The notes beneath the pieces are model-generated. The model had not been told where the DNA came from and searched no databases. It saw only the letters and a list, made by a program, of their open reading frames with translations. 64,000 bases of DNA from VRUE01 sp963819755 (GTDB taxonomy: Bacteria > Actinomycetota > Thermoleophilia > Solirubrobacterales > 70-9), in assembly GCA_963819755.1 (NCBI GenBank), contig CAWFXB010000002.1:1178001-1242000 (forward strand), read 5' to 3'. Positions 31,832-40,457 of this stretch are shown here, one piece after another. The position numbers and the translations under genes were made by a program. The first letter of the stretch is position 1. Each line of letters starts with the position of its first letter.

Positions 31832-33087
31832 GCCGCCCAGACCTCCTCCGGGGCCGTAGCGATTCCCTCGCAGGCGCGTTGGGCGCTGCGCACGCCGTCC
31901 TCGTGGAAGCCCCAGCCCCAGTAGGCGCCGCAGTAGTGGGTCCTTCGCACGCCGCTGATCTGCTCGTGCCGCGCCTGGGCGCGCAGTCCCTCCGGCGTGT
32001 AGACGGGGTGCTCATATGAGCACCGCCGGATCACCTTGGCGGGGTCGATCGCCTCGTCGCGGTTGAGCGTAACGAGGAACTCCCGGTCGGCGCGCAGTCG
32101 CTGCAGGTTGTTCATCCAGTAGGTGACGGTAGTGCGCCCAACCGGTCTCTCGGGCAGGTGGAAATTCCAGCTCGACCAGGCGGCCCGCCGCCGCGGCAGC
32201 AGCGAGGTGTCGGTGTGCAGGACGGCCTCGTTGCGCTGGTAGGGAATCGCGCCGAGGACCTGGCGCTCCGCCTCGCTGGGGTCGGCGAGCATCGCCAGCG
32301 CCTGGTCGGAATGGGTCGCGATCACCACTTGATCGAAGTCCTCGCTCTCACAGCCATCGGCCTCGATCCGCACCCGGCCGGCCAGGCGCTCGATCCGCCG
32401 CACCGGGGCGCTCAGCCGCACCCGATCTCGCCAGGGGGCGGAGATCGCCTCCACGTAACAGCTGGAGCCACCCCGCACCGAACGCCAGCGGGGCCGGTTG
32501 CGCAGGCTGTACATACCGTGGTTGTCGAAGAACTCGGCCATGAAGCCGGCCGGGAAGCTCCACATCTGCTCGGGGTCCGCCGACCAGACGGCGGAGACCT
32601 GGGGGACCACCAGGCGCTCGACGAAGTGGCGGGAGAAGCCGCGCTGCTCGAGCCACTGGCCAAGCGAGGGCGAGCTGCCGTTGGTCCCGATCAGCATCCT
32701 CGCCTCGCGGTTGAAGCGGCGCCAGTCGCGCAACATGCCGAGAAACGTGGGGTCGATCAGGTGGGAGGGGCGGGCAAAGAGGCCACGCGGCGTCCCCGCG
32801 TACTCGAATTCGCCGTGGCCGTCGGATACCGAGAAGCTCATCCGCGAGGCCTGCGTGGCGACGCCGAGCTCCGCCAGCAGGCGTTCGAAGTTCGGGTAGT
32901 TGCGGTCGTTGAAGACGATGAACCCGGTATCCACCCAGTGGGGCCCGTCCGGCGTATCGACCCGGATCGTGTTGGTGTGGCCGCCCAGGCGTGGCGCGGC
33001 CTCGTAGACGGCGATCTCGTGCTCCGGATACAGCCGGTGCGCGGCCACGAGCCCGGAGATGCCGCTGCCGACGATCGCAATCCTCAT
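31828..33087 (-). CDS. NAD(P)/FAD-dependent oxidoreductase, amine-oxidase-like
   Basis: 419-residue flavoprotein, first gene of the lipid-modification operon. N-terminal FAD motif MRIAIVGSGISGLVAAHRL and the RLGGHTNTIRVDTPDG segment are those of the flavin-containing amine oxidase/desaturase-like group paired with DUF1365. The C-terminal FAD motif includes THYCGAYWGWGFHEDGVRSA. It probably desaturates or reduces a lipid chain in step with the methyltransferase (similar partners make 10-methyl or furan fatty acids in other bacteria). A 7-bp inverted repeat CGCAACC...GGTTGCG starts one base upstream of the start codon. Confidence 0.9.
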   Translation of the reverse strand: MRIAIVGSGISGLVAAHRLYPEHEIAVYEAAPRLGGHTNTIRVDTPDGPHWVDTGFIVFNDRNYPNFERLLAELGVATQASRMSFSVSDGHGEFEYAGTPRGLFARPSHLIDPTFLGMLRDWRRFNREARMLIGTNGSSPSLGQWLEQRGFSRHFVERLVVPQVSAVWSADPEQMWSFPAGFMAEFFDNHGMYSLRNRPRWRSVRGGSSCYVEAISAPWRDRVRLSAPVRRIERLAGRVRIEADGCESEDFDQVVIATHSDQALAMLADPSEAERQVLGAIPYQRNEAVLHTDTSLLPRRRAAWSSWNFHLPERPVGRTTVTYWMNNLQRLRADREFLVTLNRDEAIDPAKVIRRCSYEHPVYTPEGLRAQARHEQISGVRRTHYCGAYWGWGFHEDGVRSAQRACEGIATAPEEVWAA

Positions 33088-33407
33088 CGCAACCCATTAC
33101 GTGCGGGACGCTCAATCGGTTGCGTCCACATACACGCACGATGCCAGACAGCCGCATCCGAACTCGGTACGCCCGTGGGGGGCGCCGGATTTGAAGCGCG
33201 GGCCGGGGCGAGCTACCGTGTTGGAAGTTGACGTGAGGGCCAGAAGCACTCCGGCGCCAGGGCTCCGCCCGGTGCTCCTGGTGGGTCTTGCTTACTGATG
33301 GCGCTGATGGCTGACACGCGCATCGCCTCCGCCGCCCCTGGTGGCGCGGGGCAGGGTGCCGCCCCGCCGCCGGCGAGGGCGTACGAGATAGACCTGGGGC
33401 CCGCCCC
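33088..33407. promoter_or_regulatory. Divergent region with a 7-bp inverted repeat
   Basis: 320 bases between the lipid operon and the secreted HEYGH protein. CGCAACC (33088-33094) and GGTTGCG (33118-33124) form an inverted repeat with 23 bases between, next to the operon start. This would suit an operator or a leader hairpin. The rest is GC-rich with no gene seen. Confidence 0.4.
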
Positions 33408-34445
33408 TTGAGCAAGCGCCCGGCGGGGGCGCTTGCGGGTATGGCCATGATCCTTCTCCTCGCCTCCCCGGCGGCGGCGGCCCCACGGCCGCGCGACACG
33501 GTGATCGAGTCCACCAGCGTCGGCTCGGCGCTGATTTCGGCCAGCGCCGAAGCGAACCGCTACCCGATCAACGACGGCAGCGGCGAAACGGTGGCGATCT
33601 CCGTCACCGAAGCCTGTCAGGTCGCCTGCGACGCGGCGGACCCTCAGCAGATCGCCGATTTCCTCGGCACCCTGATCCATGGCTTCGAGATGGAACTGCT
33701 CACCGTCCAGCTCGACACGCCCTCGCAGATCGAATTCGACTGCGGCTACGGCGCCGAGGCTTGCTATTACAGCGGCGAAAACAAGATCGTCCTCAGCGGC
33801 GACGACACCGCGGCGCCGGAAGGGGCCAGCCGCGAATTCGTCCTCGCTCACGAGTACGGGCACCATGTCGCCCAGCATCGCGAAAGCCCGCCGCCGTTCC
33901 CGGCGGCGATCGACTGGGGGACACCCCGCTGGTCGAGCTATGAGCATGTCTGCCAGGGCTCGCGGGCGGGGGCGCTATTTCCCGGCAACGAGGGCCTGCA
34001 TTACTTCCGCGACCCGGGTGAGGCCTTTGCGGAGAGCTTCGCTCATCTCCGCTTTCCCGAGAGCAAGGTGCCGTGGCGCTGGGCGCCCGCTCTGAAGCCG
34101 GACGCGGGCGCCTTCCAGGCGATCCGCGAAGACACCCTCGAACCCTGGCTGGGCCGCAGCGCTCTCAAGCTGCGGGGGTGGGCTCCGCCGCGCCACGGCG
34201 GGGCGGCGGTTCGGGCCTTCGGGACCCCGCTCGACGGGACCGTCAGTCTCCGGCCGGCGGGCAGGCCGCGCTATGAACTCAGCCTGCTGAACCCGGCGGG
34301 GCGGGTGCTGCGGACCTCACGCCACGGCTTGAGCTTCGGACATCAGCTCAACTACACCGTCTGTGGCCAGTCTCGACTGCGGGTCGCAATTCGCTCCTCC
34401 CGCCGCTCCGGCGGAGCCTTCAAGCTACAAATCCAGCGACCCTGA
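33408..34445 (+). CDS. Secreted HEYGH putative metallopeptidase
   Basis: 345 residues. Signal peptide with basic start (SKRPAGALAG) and core MAMILLLASPAAAAP. The zinc-binding motif HEYGH is at 148-152 in SREFVLAHEYGHHVAQH, and a conserved EAFAESFAH near 203-211 could give the third ligand, the pattern of gluzincin-like peptidases. Six Cys residues (EACQVAC, DCGYGAEAC, HVCQGS) suggest disulfides. The C-terminal 80 residues form a beta domain (FGTPLDGTVSLRPAGRPRYE) like a pre-peptidase C-terminal unit. TTG 33408 is chosen because it supplies the basic n-region; ATG 33441 is possible. Confidence 0.75.
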   Translation: MSKRPAGALAGMAMILLLASPAAAAPRPRDTVIESTSVGSALISASAEANRYPINDGSGETVAISVTEACQVACDAADPQQIADFLGTLIHGFEMELLTVQLDTPSQIEFDCGYGAEACYYSGENKIVLSGDDTAAPEGASREFVLAHEYGHHVAQHRESPPPFPAAIDWGTPRWSSYEHVCQGSRAGALFPGNEGLHYFRDPGEAFAESFAHLRFPESKVPWRWAPALKPDAGAFQAIREDTLEPWLGRSALKLRGWAPPRHGGAAVRAFGTPLDGTVSLRPAGRPRYELSLLNPAGRVLRTSRHGLSFGHQLNYTVCGQSRLRVAIRSSRRSGGAFKLQIQRP

Positions 34446-34483
34446 GATAATCCCCGCCGGGCGATCCCCTCGCCCTGTCTTCA

Positions 34484-34557
<74 letters not shown>

Positions 34558-34683
34558 TATCGAGGCCCCTGAGGACCTCAGTTGCCGAGACAATTATGTC
34601 CACCTCAAAAAGAGTGGTGAGGTGTAACGGGATCAAAAGCTGATGTCAGCGTTTGCTAACAGTTCGCTTATCCCGCACCGTGA

Positions 34684-34941
34684 CTAAGTCCCCGGCGCCA
34701 GGGCATCGCCGCCAACTGTGCGCTCGGCCTGTGCGACCAGATCCGATAGCGGCACTTCGAGTGCGGCCGCGAGCTTGAACAGGTTGCGAAAGCTCGGGTT
34801 TCGCAACCCGCGCTCGATCTCGCTGACGTAAGTGCGATGCATTCCGGCAAGGTCGGCGAGCCCCTCCTGTGAGAGACCGTCGATTTCGCCCCGACGCGTA
34901 CGAATCGCTTCGCCAAGAGCCTTAAGAGCCACCTCCGACAC
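34684..34941 (-). CDS. XRE-family helix-turn-helix protein
   Basis: 85-residue Cro/C1-type DNA-binding protein: ALKALGEAIRTRRGEIDGLS, QEGLADLAGMHRTYVSEIER, GLRNPSFRNLFKLAAALEVP. Domain and length are typical for a stand-alone XRE repressor. It lies 126 bases after tRNA-Asp in an AT-richer patch (34.6-35.15 kb), a usual landing place for small mobile elements, but no integrase or other element gene is seen here. The upstream 200 bases hold its probable promoter. Confidence 0.85.
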   Translation of the reverse strand: MSEVALKALGEAIRTRRGEIDGLSQEGLADLAGMHRTYVSEIERGLRNPSFRNLFKLAAALEVPLSDLVAQAERTVGGDALAPGT

Positions 34942-35199
34942 GCGCCGAGCCTGCCAGCTATTTCGTTATGAGTCTACAGAATATAAGTAGCTAGTCACGG
35001 CGCCCAAAACCCCATATTCATGCGTACCTATAAAAATCCTCGCACTAAATCTAAAGGTCAAAAAAACACCAATAGAGCGCTCGGGTAATTTCTTGACCCT
35101 GCCCTGCCACACATAGTGTGTCAGTAACGGCGGCCGGTAAGGCGAGTAAGGGGTTAGGTGTTGGTTAGCCTGCTGGGCTCGGCGGGTTGCGCCAGGGGC
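34942..35199. other. AT-rich non-coding patch
   Basis: 258 bases, visibly richer in A and T than the rest of the window, between the XRE gene and the methyltransferase gene. It includes ACACA-TAG-TGTGT (35109-35121) and a loose inverted pair GGTCAA (35056-35061) and TTGACC (35093-35098). No gene is seen. Confidence 0.5.
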
Positions 35200-36030
35200 C
35201 TATGCGCGACGGGCTATGTAGACGGCCTTGGAGTGGACCAGTTCCTCGACCGGCTGCTTTGGAACCGCGTCGAAGCCGTGGCCGTAGACGTCGAGGCACT
35301 CCAACCCCGCTTCCGTCAGCTGTTCGCGCACCTCCGCTTCGGGAAAATGGCGCTGGCGGTGGACATGGGTCTCGGCGTCCGCCCCGCCATCGCCGGCCTC
35401 GATTTCGAAACGTGCTTCGCTGACTGAGGCCGGCGGCGCGTCGGACGAGCCCTGGCCGCGCCAGACCAGTTGCCGCCCGCCTCGCTGGACCCGCTGTTCT
35501 TCAGCAAAGAAGGTGCGGTAGGCCTGCAGGGTGTTGACGTCGAACATCAGCAGCCCGCCGGGGGCCAGGTTGGCTCGCATTCCGCTCAGCGCTTCCCCCA
35601 GTTCCTCTGCGCTGAGCAGATAATTGATCGCGTCGTCCAGCGCCCAGACGAGATCGAACTCGCCAAATCTCGGCAGATCCCGCATGTCCGCCACGGAGAG
35701 CTGTGCTGAGCCACCGGCCTTTGCTCGTGCCAGCTCCAGCATCGAGGCGGAGATGTCGCAAGCGGTGACCTCCCATCCCCGCTCGAGCATCGGCAGAAAG
35801 CTCTTCCCGGTTCCGCAACCGACGTCGAGCAGGCGCCGCCCACTCAACCCGTGGCCGCTGGCCTTGGGAAGGAGATGGCCCAACCACAGCTCGTAGTCGT
35901 GGTGGGCGGTGAAATCGTCGTAGACCGGCGCGATCGCCTCATAGGCTTGCTCCGCCCACTGGCTTTCTCCCGGCTGGACTGCTGCTGCCCCCACGCTCCC
36001 GAGACCAATGAATGTTCGACATGGTTTCAT
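35200..36030 (-). CDS. Class I SAM-dependent methyltransferase
   Basis: 276 residues. Methyltransferase motifs: RRLLDVGCGTGKSFLPML (motif I), VTACDISASMLELAR (motif II), FDLVWALDDAINYL and LAPGGLLMFDVNTL (motif V). A small-molecule methyltransferase with unknown substrate. ATG 36030 leaves only 28 bases to the divergent ECF sigma gene; an in-frame GTG at 35994 (VGAAAVQPGESQW) would leave room for promoters and may be the real start. Both genes probably share regulatory sequence, possibly under the sigma factor itself. Confidence 0.85.
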   Translation of the reverse strand: MKPCRTFIGLGSVGAAAVQPGESQWAEQAYEAIAPVYDDFTAHHDYELWLGHLLPKASGHGLSGRRLLDVGCGTGKSFLPMLERGWEVTACDISASMLELARAKAGGSAQLSVADMRDLPRFGEFDLVWALDDAINYLLSAEELGEALSGMRANLAPGGLLMFDVNTLQAYRTFFAEEQRVQRGGRQLVWRGQGSSDAPPASVSEARFEIEAGDGGADAETHVHRQRHFPEAEVREQLTEAGLECLDVYGHGFDAVPKQPVEELVHSKAVYIARRA

Positions 36031-36058
36031 TGATCAAATCTGCTAGTCTGATCCGATC

Positions 36059-36574
36059 GTGGAGGTCCGTCGTCTCGATCATCGGGTTAGCAGGGGGGTA
36101 GATCCGAGCGAGTCCTGGGACTGGGACGAGGTCCACAGGACCTGCCTTCGCTTCGCCTTCCGCTATGCCAAGAGCCGCACAGAGGCGGAGGACATCGCCC
36201 AGGACTCGATGGTGCGAGCCTGGCGGAAACGGACGACGCTGCGTAAAAGCGAGGCGCGCAAATCGTGGCTGGCGACGATCGTCCGCAACGAGGCGCTTCG
36301 CGAGTTCGCCCGCAAACGGCCGTCGCCGACCGACACGCTCGAAGCCTGGCAGGGCAGCGACGACGAGCGGGTCCTGGCCACGGTGGAACGGGCCGACCTG
36401 CACGCGGCGCTCGAACGCCTCAACAAGCGCGACCGGCAGCTGGTGCGACTTCGCTACGACGAGGACCTGACCCAGGAGGCCATCGCCCATCGCCTCGGCA
36501 TCCCCCTTGGCACGGTCAAGGTCCGCCTGCATCGCGTGCGCGCCAAGCTGCGCCGCGAGATCGGCGCTTTTTAG
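36059..36574 (+). CDS. ECF-type RNA polymerase sigma factor
   Basis: 171 residues from GTG 36059. Region 2: TCLRFAFRYAKSRTEAEDIA and QDSMVRAWRKRTTLR. Region 4: ALERLNKRDRQLVRLRYDED, TQEAIAHRLGIPLGTVKVRL and HRVRAKLRREI. It recruits RNA polymerase to a set of stress or envelope genes. No anti-sigma gene is next to it, unlike most ECF groups, so control may be by transcription or by an unlinked partner. Divergent from a methyltransferase gene with a 28-base gap. Confidence 0.9.
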   Translation: MEVRRLDHRVSRGVDPSESWDWDEVHRTCLRFAFRYAKSRTEAEDIAQDSMVRAWRKRTTLRKSEARKSWLATIVRNEALREFARKRPSPTDTLEAWQGSDDERVLATVERADLHAALERLNKRDRQLVRLRYDEDLTQEAIAHRLGIPLGTVKVRLHRVRAKLRREIGAF

Positions 36575-36613
36575 AGACCCGGGGAGGCGGGCGGACCGGC
36601 GAGGCGCGGGGCC

Positions 36614-37219
36614 TCAGCCGGCCGCTGCTCGCCGCATCTCGGCGGTCGCCGCGCCGGGACCGATGTAGGGGACCAGCATTGCGAAGAGCAGGTCCGGCAG
36701 CAGGTCCGGCAGTCGCTCCGCCCGTCCGGCCAGCAGCTCGTCGAAGATCAGGCCCGAGACGGCGCCGGCGGCCATCAGCCCGATGTTGCCGGGCAGCTCG
36801 CGACCGCCGGCCAACTGCTCGCCTTCGGCGAGGTATCCGGTGAACCTGGTGATCGCGTCCCAGTGTCGCTGGCGGGCGTCGGAGCCGGCCGCGGCGACCT
36901 CGACGATCGCCGTCCTCGCCAGCTCGGGATCGAGGGCGAACAGCTCGACCACCGTCGCCAGCCCGATCCGCATCCGGTCCAGCCAGGGCTGCTCGGGGTC
37001 GCACTTGGCGATCACTTCGGCGAACACCCGCTCGACCACCAGGTCGTAGGCGGCGAGGAAGCACTCGTGCTTGTCCTCGAAGTACTTGTAGAAGGTCGTG
37101 CGGGAGACGCCGGCCTCCTCGATCACGCCGGCAACCGAGGTCGCCTTGTATCCCTCGCGGCCGACCACCCGCACCATCGCTTCGAGGATCTGTCGACGTC
37201 GCGTTTCGCTGCCTGCCAT
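36614..37219 (-). CDS. TetR-family regulator
   Basis: 201 residues from ATG 37219 (ATG 37261 would add 14 residues without family resemblance). DNA-binding domain GREGYKATSVAGVIEEAGVS then RTTFYKYFEDKHECFLAAYD. C-terminal domain ARTAIVEVAAAGSDARQRHW and LLPDLLFAMLVPYIGP. First of three same-strand TetR genes of one paralogous group, also represented at 18893-19516. Ligand and targets unknown. Confidence 0.88.
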   Translation of the reverse strand: MAGSETRRRQILEAMVRVVGREGYKATSVAGVIEEAGVSRTTFYKYFEDKHECFLAAYDLVVERVFAEVIAKCDPEQPWLDRMRIGLATVVELFALDPELARTAIVEVAAAGSDARQRHWDAITRFTGYLAEGEQLAGGRELPGNIGLMAAGAVSGLIFDELLAGRAERLPDLLPDLLFAMLVPYIGPGAATAEMRRAAAG

Positions 37220-37284
37220 CGGCCCGCCCGTCAGGGTTGAACTATCGGGTATGTGGATCATAGCGGCAACGTGTACGTGGGCGT

Positions 37285-37953
37285 TTATCGAGTCAGCCTC
37301 TCGACCTCCCTTGCTGCCGCATCCGGGCCGATATACGGAACTAGCGTGGCAAAAAGCACGTCCGAAAGCAAACCCGGAAGCTCTTTCGCCCGGCCGGCAA
37401 CAAGCTCGTCGGAGATCAGGCCAGTGACCCCGCCGATCGCCATCCGCGAGGTATTGGCCGGCAGGTTGCGACCTCCGGGGGCGAAGTCCCGGCCCTCCTC
37501 GAAGAGCGGGGTCAGCCGTTGCATCGCCGCCCGGTAGCGGCGCTGTGCCGCCGGCCCGGCGTTGCCGATGTCGACCAGCGAGAGCCGCGCCAGCGCCGGC
37601 TCCTCGGCGAGCACGGCGAGCAACGCGGCAAGCCCCGCTGCGGCCTGGTCCGGCCAGCCCTGCTTCGATTCATAGGCGGACATCACCCGCCGCACGAGGA
37701 CCTCGACCGCGTTGTCGTATGCGGCGAGGAAGCAGGCCTCCTTGTCCTCGTAGAGCTCGTAGAAGGTGGTGCGTGAGACGCCGGCCTCAGCGGTCAGGTC
37801 TCCCACCGTCATCGCGCCGTAGCCCTTGGCCGCGACGACCCGGACCGCTGCCTCGAGCAGCCGCTCGCGCTGCGAGCGCGCGACGACCTCCGGAGGCAGC
37901 CGGTGACGTCCGCGCGGAGGGCGCCACCGGTCTCCCACCCCTGCTCGCTCCAC
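37285..37953 (-). CDS. TetR-family regulator
   Basis: 222 residues. N-terminal segment PPRGRHRLPPEVVARSQRER leads into the helix-turn-helix AAKGYGAMTVGDLTAEAGVS and RTTFYELYEDKEACFLAAYD. The C-terminus has ARLSLVDIGNAGPAAQRRYR and LLSDVLFATLVPYIGP, tying it to the neighbouring TetR genes. Only five bases separate it from the end of the next TetR gene on the same strand, so the tandem genes may be co-transcribed. Confidence 0.88.
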   Translation of the reverse strand: MERAGVGDRWRPPRGRHRLPPEVVARSQRERLLEAAVRVVAAKGYGAMTVGDLTAEAGVSRTTFYELYEDKEACFLAAYDNAVEVLVRRVMSAYESKQGWPDQAAAGLAALLAVLAEEPALARLSLVDIGNAGPAAQRRYRAAMQRLTPLFEEGRDFAPGGRNLPANTSRMAIGGVTGLISDELVAGRAKELPGLLSDVLFATLVPYIGPDAAAREVERLTR

Positions 37954-37958
37954 TCCGG

Positions 37959-38647
37959 TCAGCCTCCGGGCGGGCTCAGGAGCTTCTCGGCCTGGCGCGT
38001 CTGCCGCAGCGCCTCCTCCTGACCGAGGTAAGGAACGGTCGTGATGTAGACGATGTCCGGCAGCAGCTCACGCAGCCGCTCTGCATTGCCGGCGAGGATC
38101 TGGCCGACGATCAGCGACTCGGCGCCGGAGAGCGCCGCCCGCCCGGCGCTGGACGGGATCGCTTCCTCCTCGACCGGATCGTCGCGGCCGCGATCGAGCA
38201 GCGACTGAAGCACTTTCTTGCCCGAGGCGTAGAGCTCGAAGGCGCGATCGCCGGAGGCCGGCGCCTCGACCAGGGCCATGCGGGCGAAGGCGGGGCGGCT
38301 GGCGAGCAGGTCGAGGAACTCGGCGGCGGCGTCGCGGACCATCGCCGCCCACGGTTTGTCGGGCGAGTAGACCGAGACGATGCGGCCCATCGCATCGGCA
38401 AGGGAGACCTCCATCGCGGCGTGGAAGCAGTCCTCCTTGTCCTTGAACAGCTCGTAGAAGGTGGCGCGGGAGACGCGGCCGGCTCACAGATGTCGGCGAT
38501 CGTCGTCGCGCTGTAGCCCTTCGTCGCACAACTGCCGGCCATCGCGACGAGGATCCGTTCTCGCTGGGAGTGAGCGACCAGTGGCTCGGCCAGATCCTCG
38601 CGCCCGGCCGGCAGGTGCTCCTTCTCGATCAACCCGCTGAGGTTCAC
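37959..38647 (-). pseudogene. TetR-family regulator, frameshifted
   Basis: The N-terminal part (GTG 38647: EDLAEPLVAHSQRERILVAM, TKGYSATTIADICE) and the C-terminal part (VSRATFYELFKDKEDCF, then AAMEVSLADAMGRIVSVYS to LSPPGG) are in different frames. One base is missing around 38474-38484, in the turn of the helix-turn-helix where GC-rich CGCGGCCGGC occurs. Both halves are well conserved with the paralogues next door, so loss is recent or the base is a sequencing error. Confidence 0.8.
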
Positions 38648-38838
38648 GATAAACGCGATTGTACACCCCGGGCGGCGCTCTGTGGACGAGTCAGTACCGG
38701 ATTAACAATTCATCTCCGGCTGGGAACGGGAATGGAACCCGACCTTCATCGCCCACTGTACATCCGGGCGAGAGTGCTATCGAAAACTTCGGACCGCTGT
38801 ACAACGACCTTTGGCCGCCGCGTCGCGACCATTTGACG

Positions 38839-39606
38839 ATGCAGAAGACGCTCCGCCAGATAGTCGCTTTCGGCGGGGGTGGGTTCTCGATGGAGTCGGG
38901 CAACCCGCTGCTCGACGACTACGTGCTCGGGCTGAGCGGAGCGGAGCGGCCTAGGGTCTGCTTCCTGCCCTCGGCGAGCGGCGACGCCGATCACTACATC
39001 GTCCGCTTCTACCGGGCCTTCTCCGCCGATCGCTGCGAGGCCAGCCATATTTCCCTCTTCCGCCGCGAGCAGGGGCCCGAGGATCTGCGGGCGCATCTGC
39101 TCGAACAGGACCTGATCTACGTCGGCGGCGGCAGCGTCGTCAGCCTGCTCGGGGTCTGGCGGGCGCACGGGATCGACTCGATCCTGCGCGAAGCCTGGGA
39201 GCGAGGCGTCGTCCTCTGTGGCCTCTCGGCCGGCTCGCTCTGCTGGTTCTCCGAGGCGGTGACCGGCTTCCACGGTGCGCCGCGCCAGGTCGAGGGGCTG
39301 GGGCTGTTGCCGTTCAGCAACTGCGTCCACTACGAGCGCGACTCCAGCCGTCGCAACGCCTACCACGACTTCCTTCGCTCGGGCATGCGTTCCGGCTACG
39401 CCGCCGAGGACGGTGCCGCGCTGCACTTCGCCGGCACCGAGCTGCACCGCGTCGTCGCCTCGCGACCCGAGGCGCGCGGCTACCGGCTGGACACGGTCGG
39501 CAAGCGTGTGGTGGAGATGAGGATCGCCACCGCCTACCTCGGGGACGCCGGCGCGCCGCCCTTCACGCCGCTGCCCGAGGCGATGTCCACTGCAGTGGCG
39601 GCCTGA
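38839..39606 (+). CDS. Peptidase E (S51) family protein, copy 1
   Basis: 255 residues. Family landmarks: RQIVAFGGGGFSMESGNPLL, RPRVCFLPSASGDADHYI, LIYVGGGSVVSLLGVWRAHG and the nucleophile elbow CGLSAGSLCWF with catalytic Ser130. E. coli peptidase E (aspartyl dipeptidase) uses a Ser-His-Glu triad; relatives also act as cyanophycinases. ATG 38839 is taken because upstream in-frame sequence lacks family resemblance. It is followed by a paralogue after a strong hairpin. Confidence 0.88.
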   Translation: MQKTLRQIVAFGGGGFSMESGNPLLDDYVLGLSGAERPRVCFLPSASGDADHYIVRFYRAFSADRCEASHISLFRREQGPEDLRAHLLEQDLIYVGGGSVVSLLGVWRAHGIDSILREAWERGVVLCGLSAGSLCWFSEAVTGFHGAPRQVEGLGLLPFSNCVHYERDSSRRNAYHDFLRSGMRSGYAAEDGAALHFAGTELHRVVASRPEARGYRLDTVGKRVVEMRIATAYLGDAGAPPFTPLPEAMSTAVAA

Positions 39607-39608
39607 TG

Positions 39609-39659
39609 GACCGCGGTCGTCCTTTGTATCCCTATGCGACACAAATGACGACCGCGGTC
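39609..39659. terminator. Hairpin between the two peptidase E genes
   Basis: Perfect 13-bp stem GACCGCGGTCGTC (39609-39621) with GACGACCGCGGTC (39647-39659); inside it TTTGT (39623-39627) pairs with ACAAA (39641-39645). It begins three bases after one stop and ends two bases before the next ATG, so it could terminate the first transcript or block translation of the second gene. It resembles hairpins at 24759 and 42758. Confidence 0.6.
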
Positions 39660-39661
39660 GC

Positions 39662-40453
39662 ATGATCACCCGCGTCCTCGCCCTCGGCGGCCATGACTTC
39701 ACCTCGCGCCCTCCAGATCGCGCCGTCTGCGAGCTGATGCTGCGGCTGGCGACCACGCGGGCGGGCGGGCGACCGCGGATCTGCATCCTGCCGACCGCCA
39801 GCGGCGACACCTCGGAGCAGATCGGTCGCTTCTACTCGGCCTTCAGCGAGCGGCCCTGCGACGTCTCCGACCTCTCCCTGTTCCGGCTCGGCAGCCGCCC
39901 GATGGAGCTGCGCGATCACATCCTCGAACAGGACCTGATCTACGTCGGCGGCGGCAGCCTGCTCAACCTGCTCGCGGTCTGGGAGGCGCACGAACTGAGC
40001 GCGATCCTCAGCCTCGCCTGGCGAGAGGGGATCGTCCTCGCCGGGCAGAGCGCCGGCGCGATGTGCTGGTTCGAGGCCGGCATCACCAAGTCCTCGGGCA
40101 AGCCGCTGCCCGGTGCCGGCCTCGGCCTCCTGCCGGGCAGCCTCTGCGTCCACTACAACAACGAACCCGATCGCCGATCCGCCTACCTCGACGCGGTCTC
40201 CAACGGCATGCCGGGCGGCTACGGACTAGACGACTACGCCGGCCTGATCTGGGAGGGCAACGGCCCCCCCTCAGCGGTAACCGCCCAAAGAGGCGCCCGC
40301 GCCTACAAGGTCAGCAAGGGCGAGGGGGGAGCAATCGAGTCCCCCTTGCCAGCTCGCTTCCTGCCAGCTCCAGCTCCAGCCGCCCTCCGCGAGGACATAG
40401 CCGAGTTCCGGCGGATCACCGCAATGCGCAAAAAAGCCGGCTGGCTGGGCTAG
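39662..40453 (+). CDS. Peptidase E (S51) family protein, copy 2
   Basis: 263 residues. Same family as the gene before it: TRVLALGGHDFTSRPPDRAV, RPRICILPTASGDTSEQIGR, LIYVGGGSLLNLLAVWEAHE and AGQSAGAMCWFEAG with the catalytic Ser130 at the same position. The two share layout across the whole length, so they arose by duplication, but differ enough to be old. The start lies directly after the hairpin, without a clear Shine-Dalgarno. Substrate is probably an N-terminal Asp dipeptide or a related peptide. Confidence 0.88.
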   Translation: MITRVLALGGHDFTSRPPDRAVCELMLRLATTRAGGRPRICILPTASGDTSEQIGRFYSAFSERPCDVSDLSLFRLGSRPMELRDHILEQDLIYVGGGSLLNLLAVWEAHELSAILSLAWREGIVLAGQSAGAMCWFEAGITKSSGKPLPGAGLGLLPGSLCVHYNNEPDRRSAYLDAVSNGMPGGYGLDDYAGLIWEGNGPPSAVTAQRGARAYKVSKGEGGAIESPLPARFLPAPAPAALREDIAEFRRITAMRKKAGWLG

Positions 40454-40457
40454 ACGA

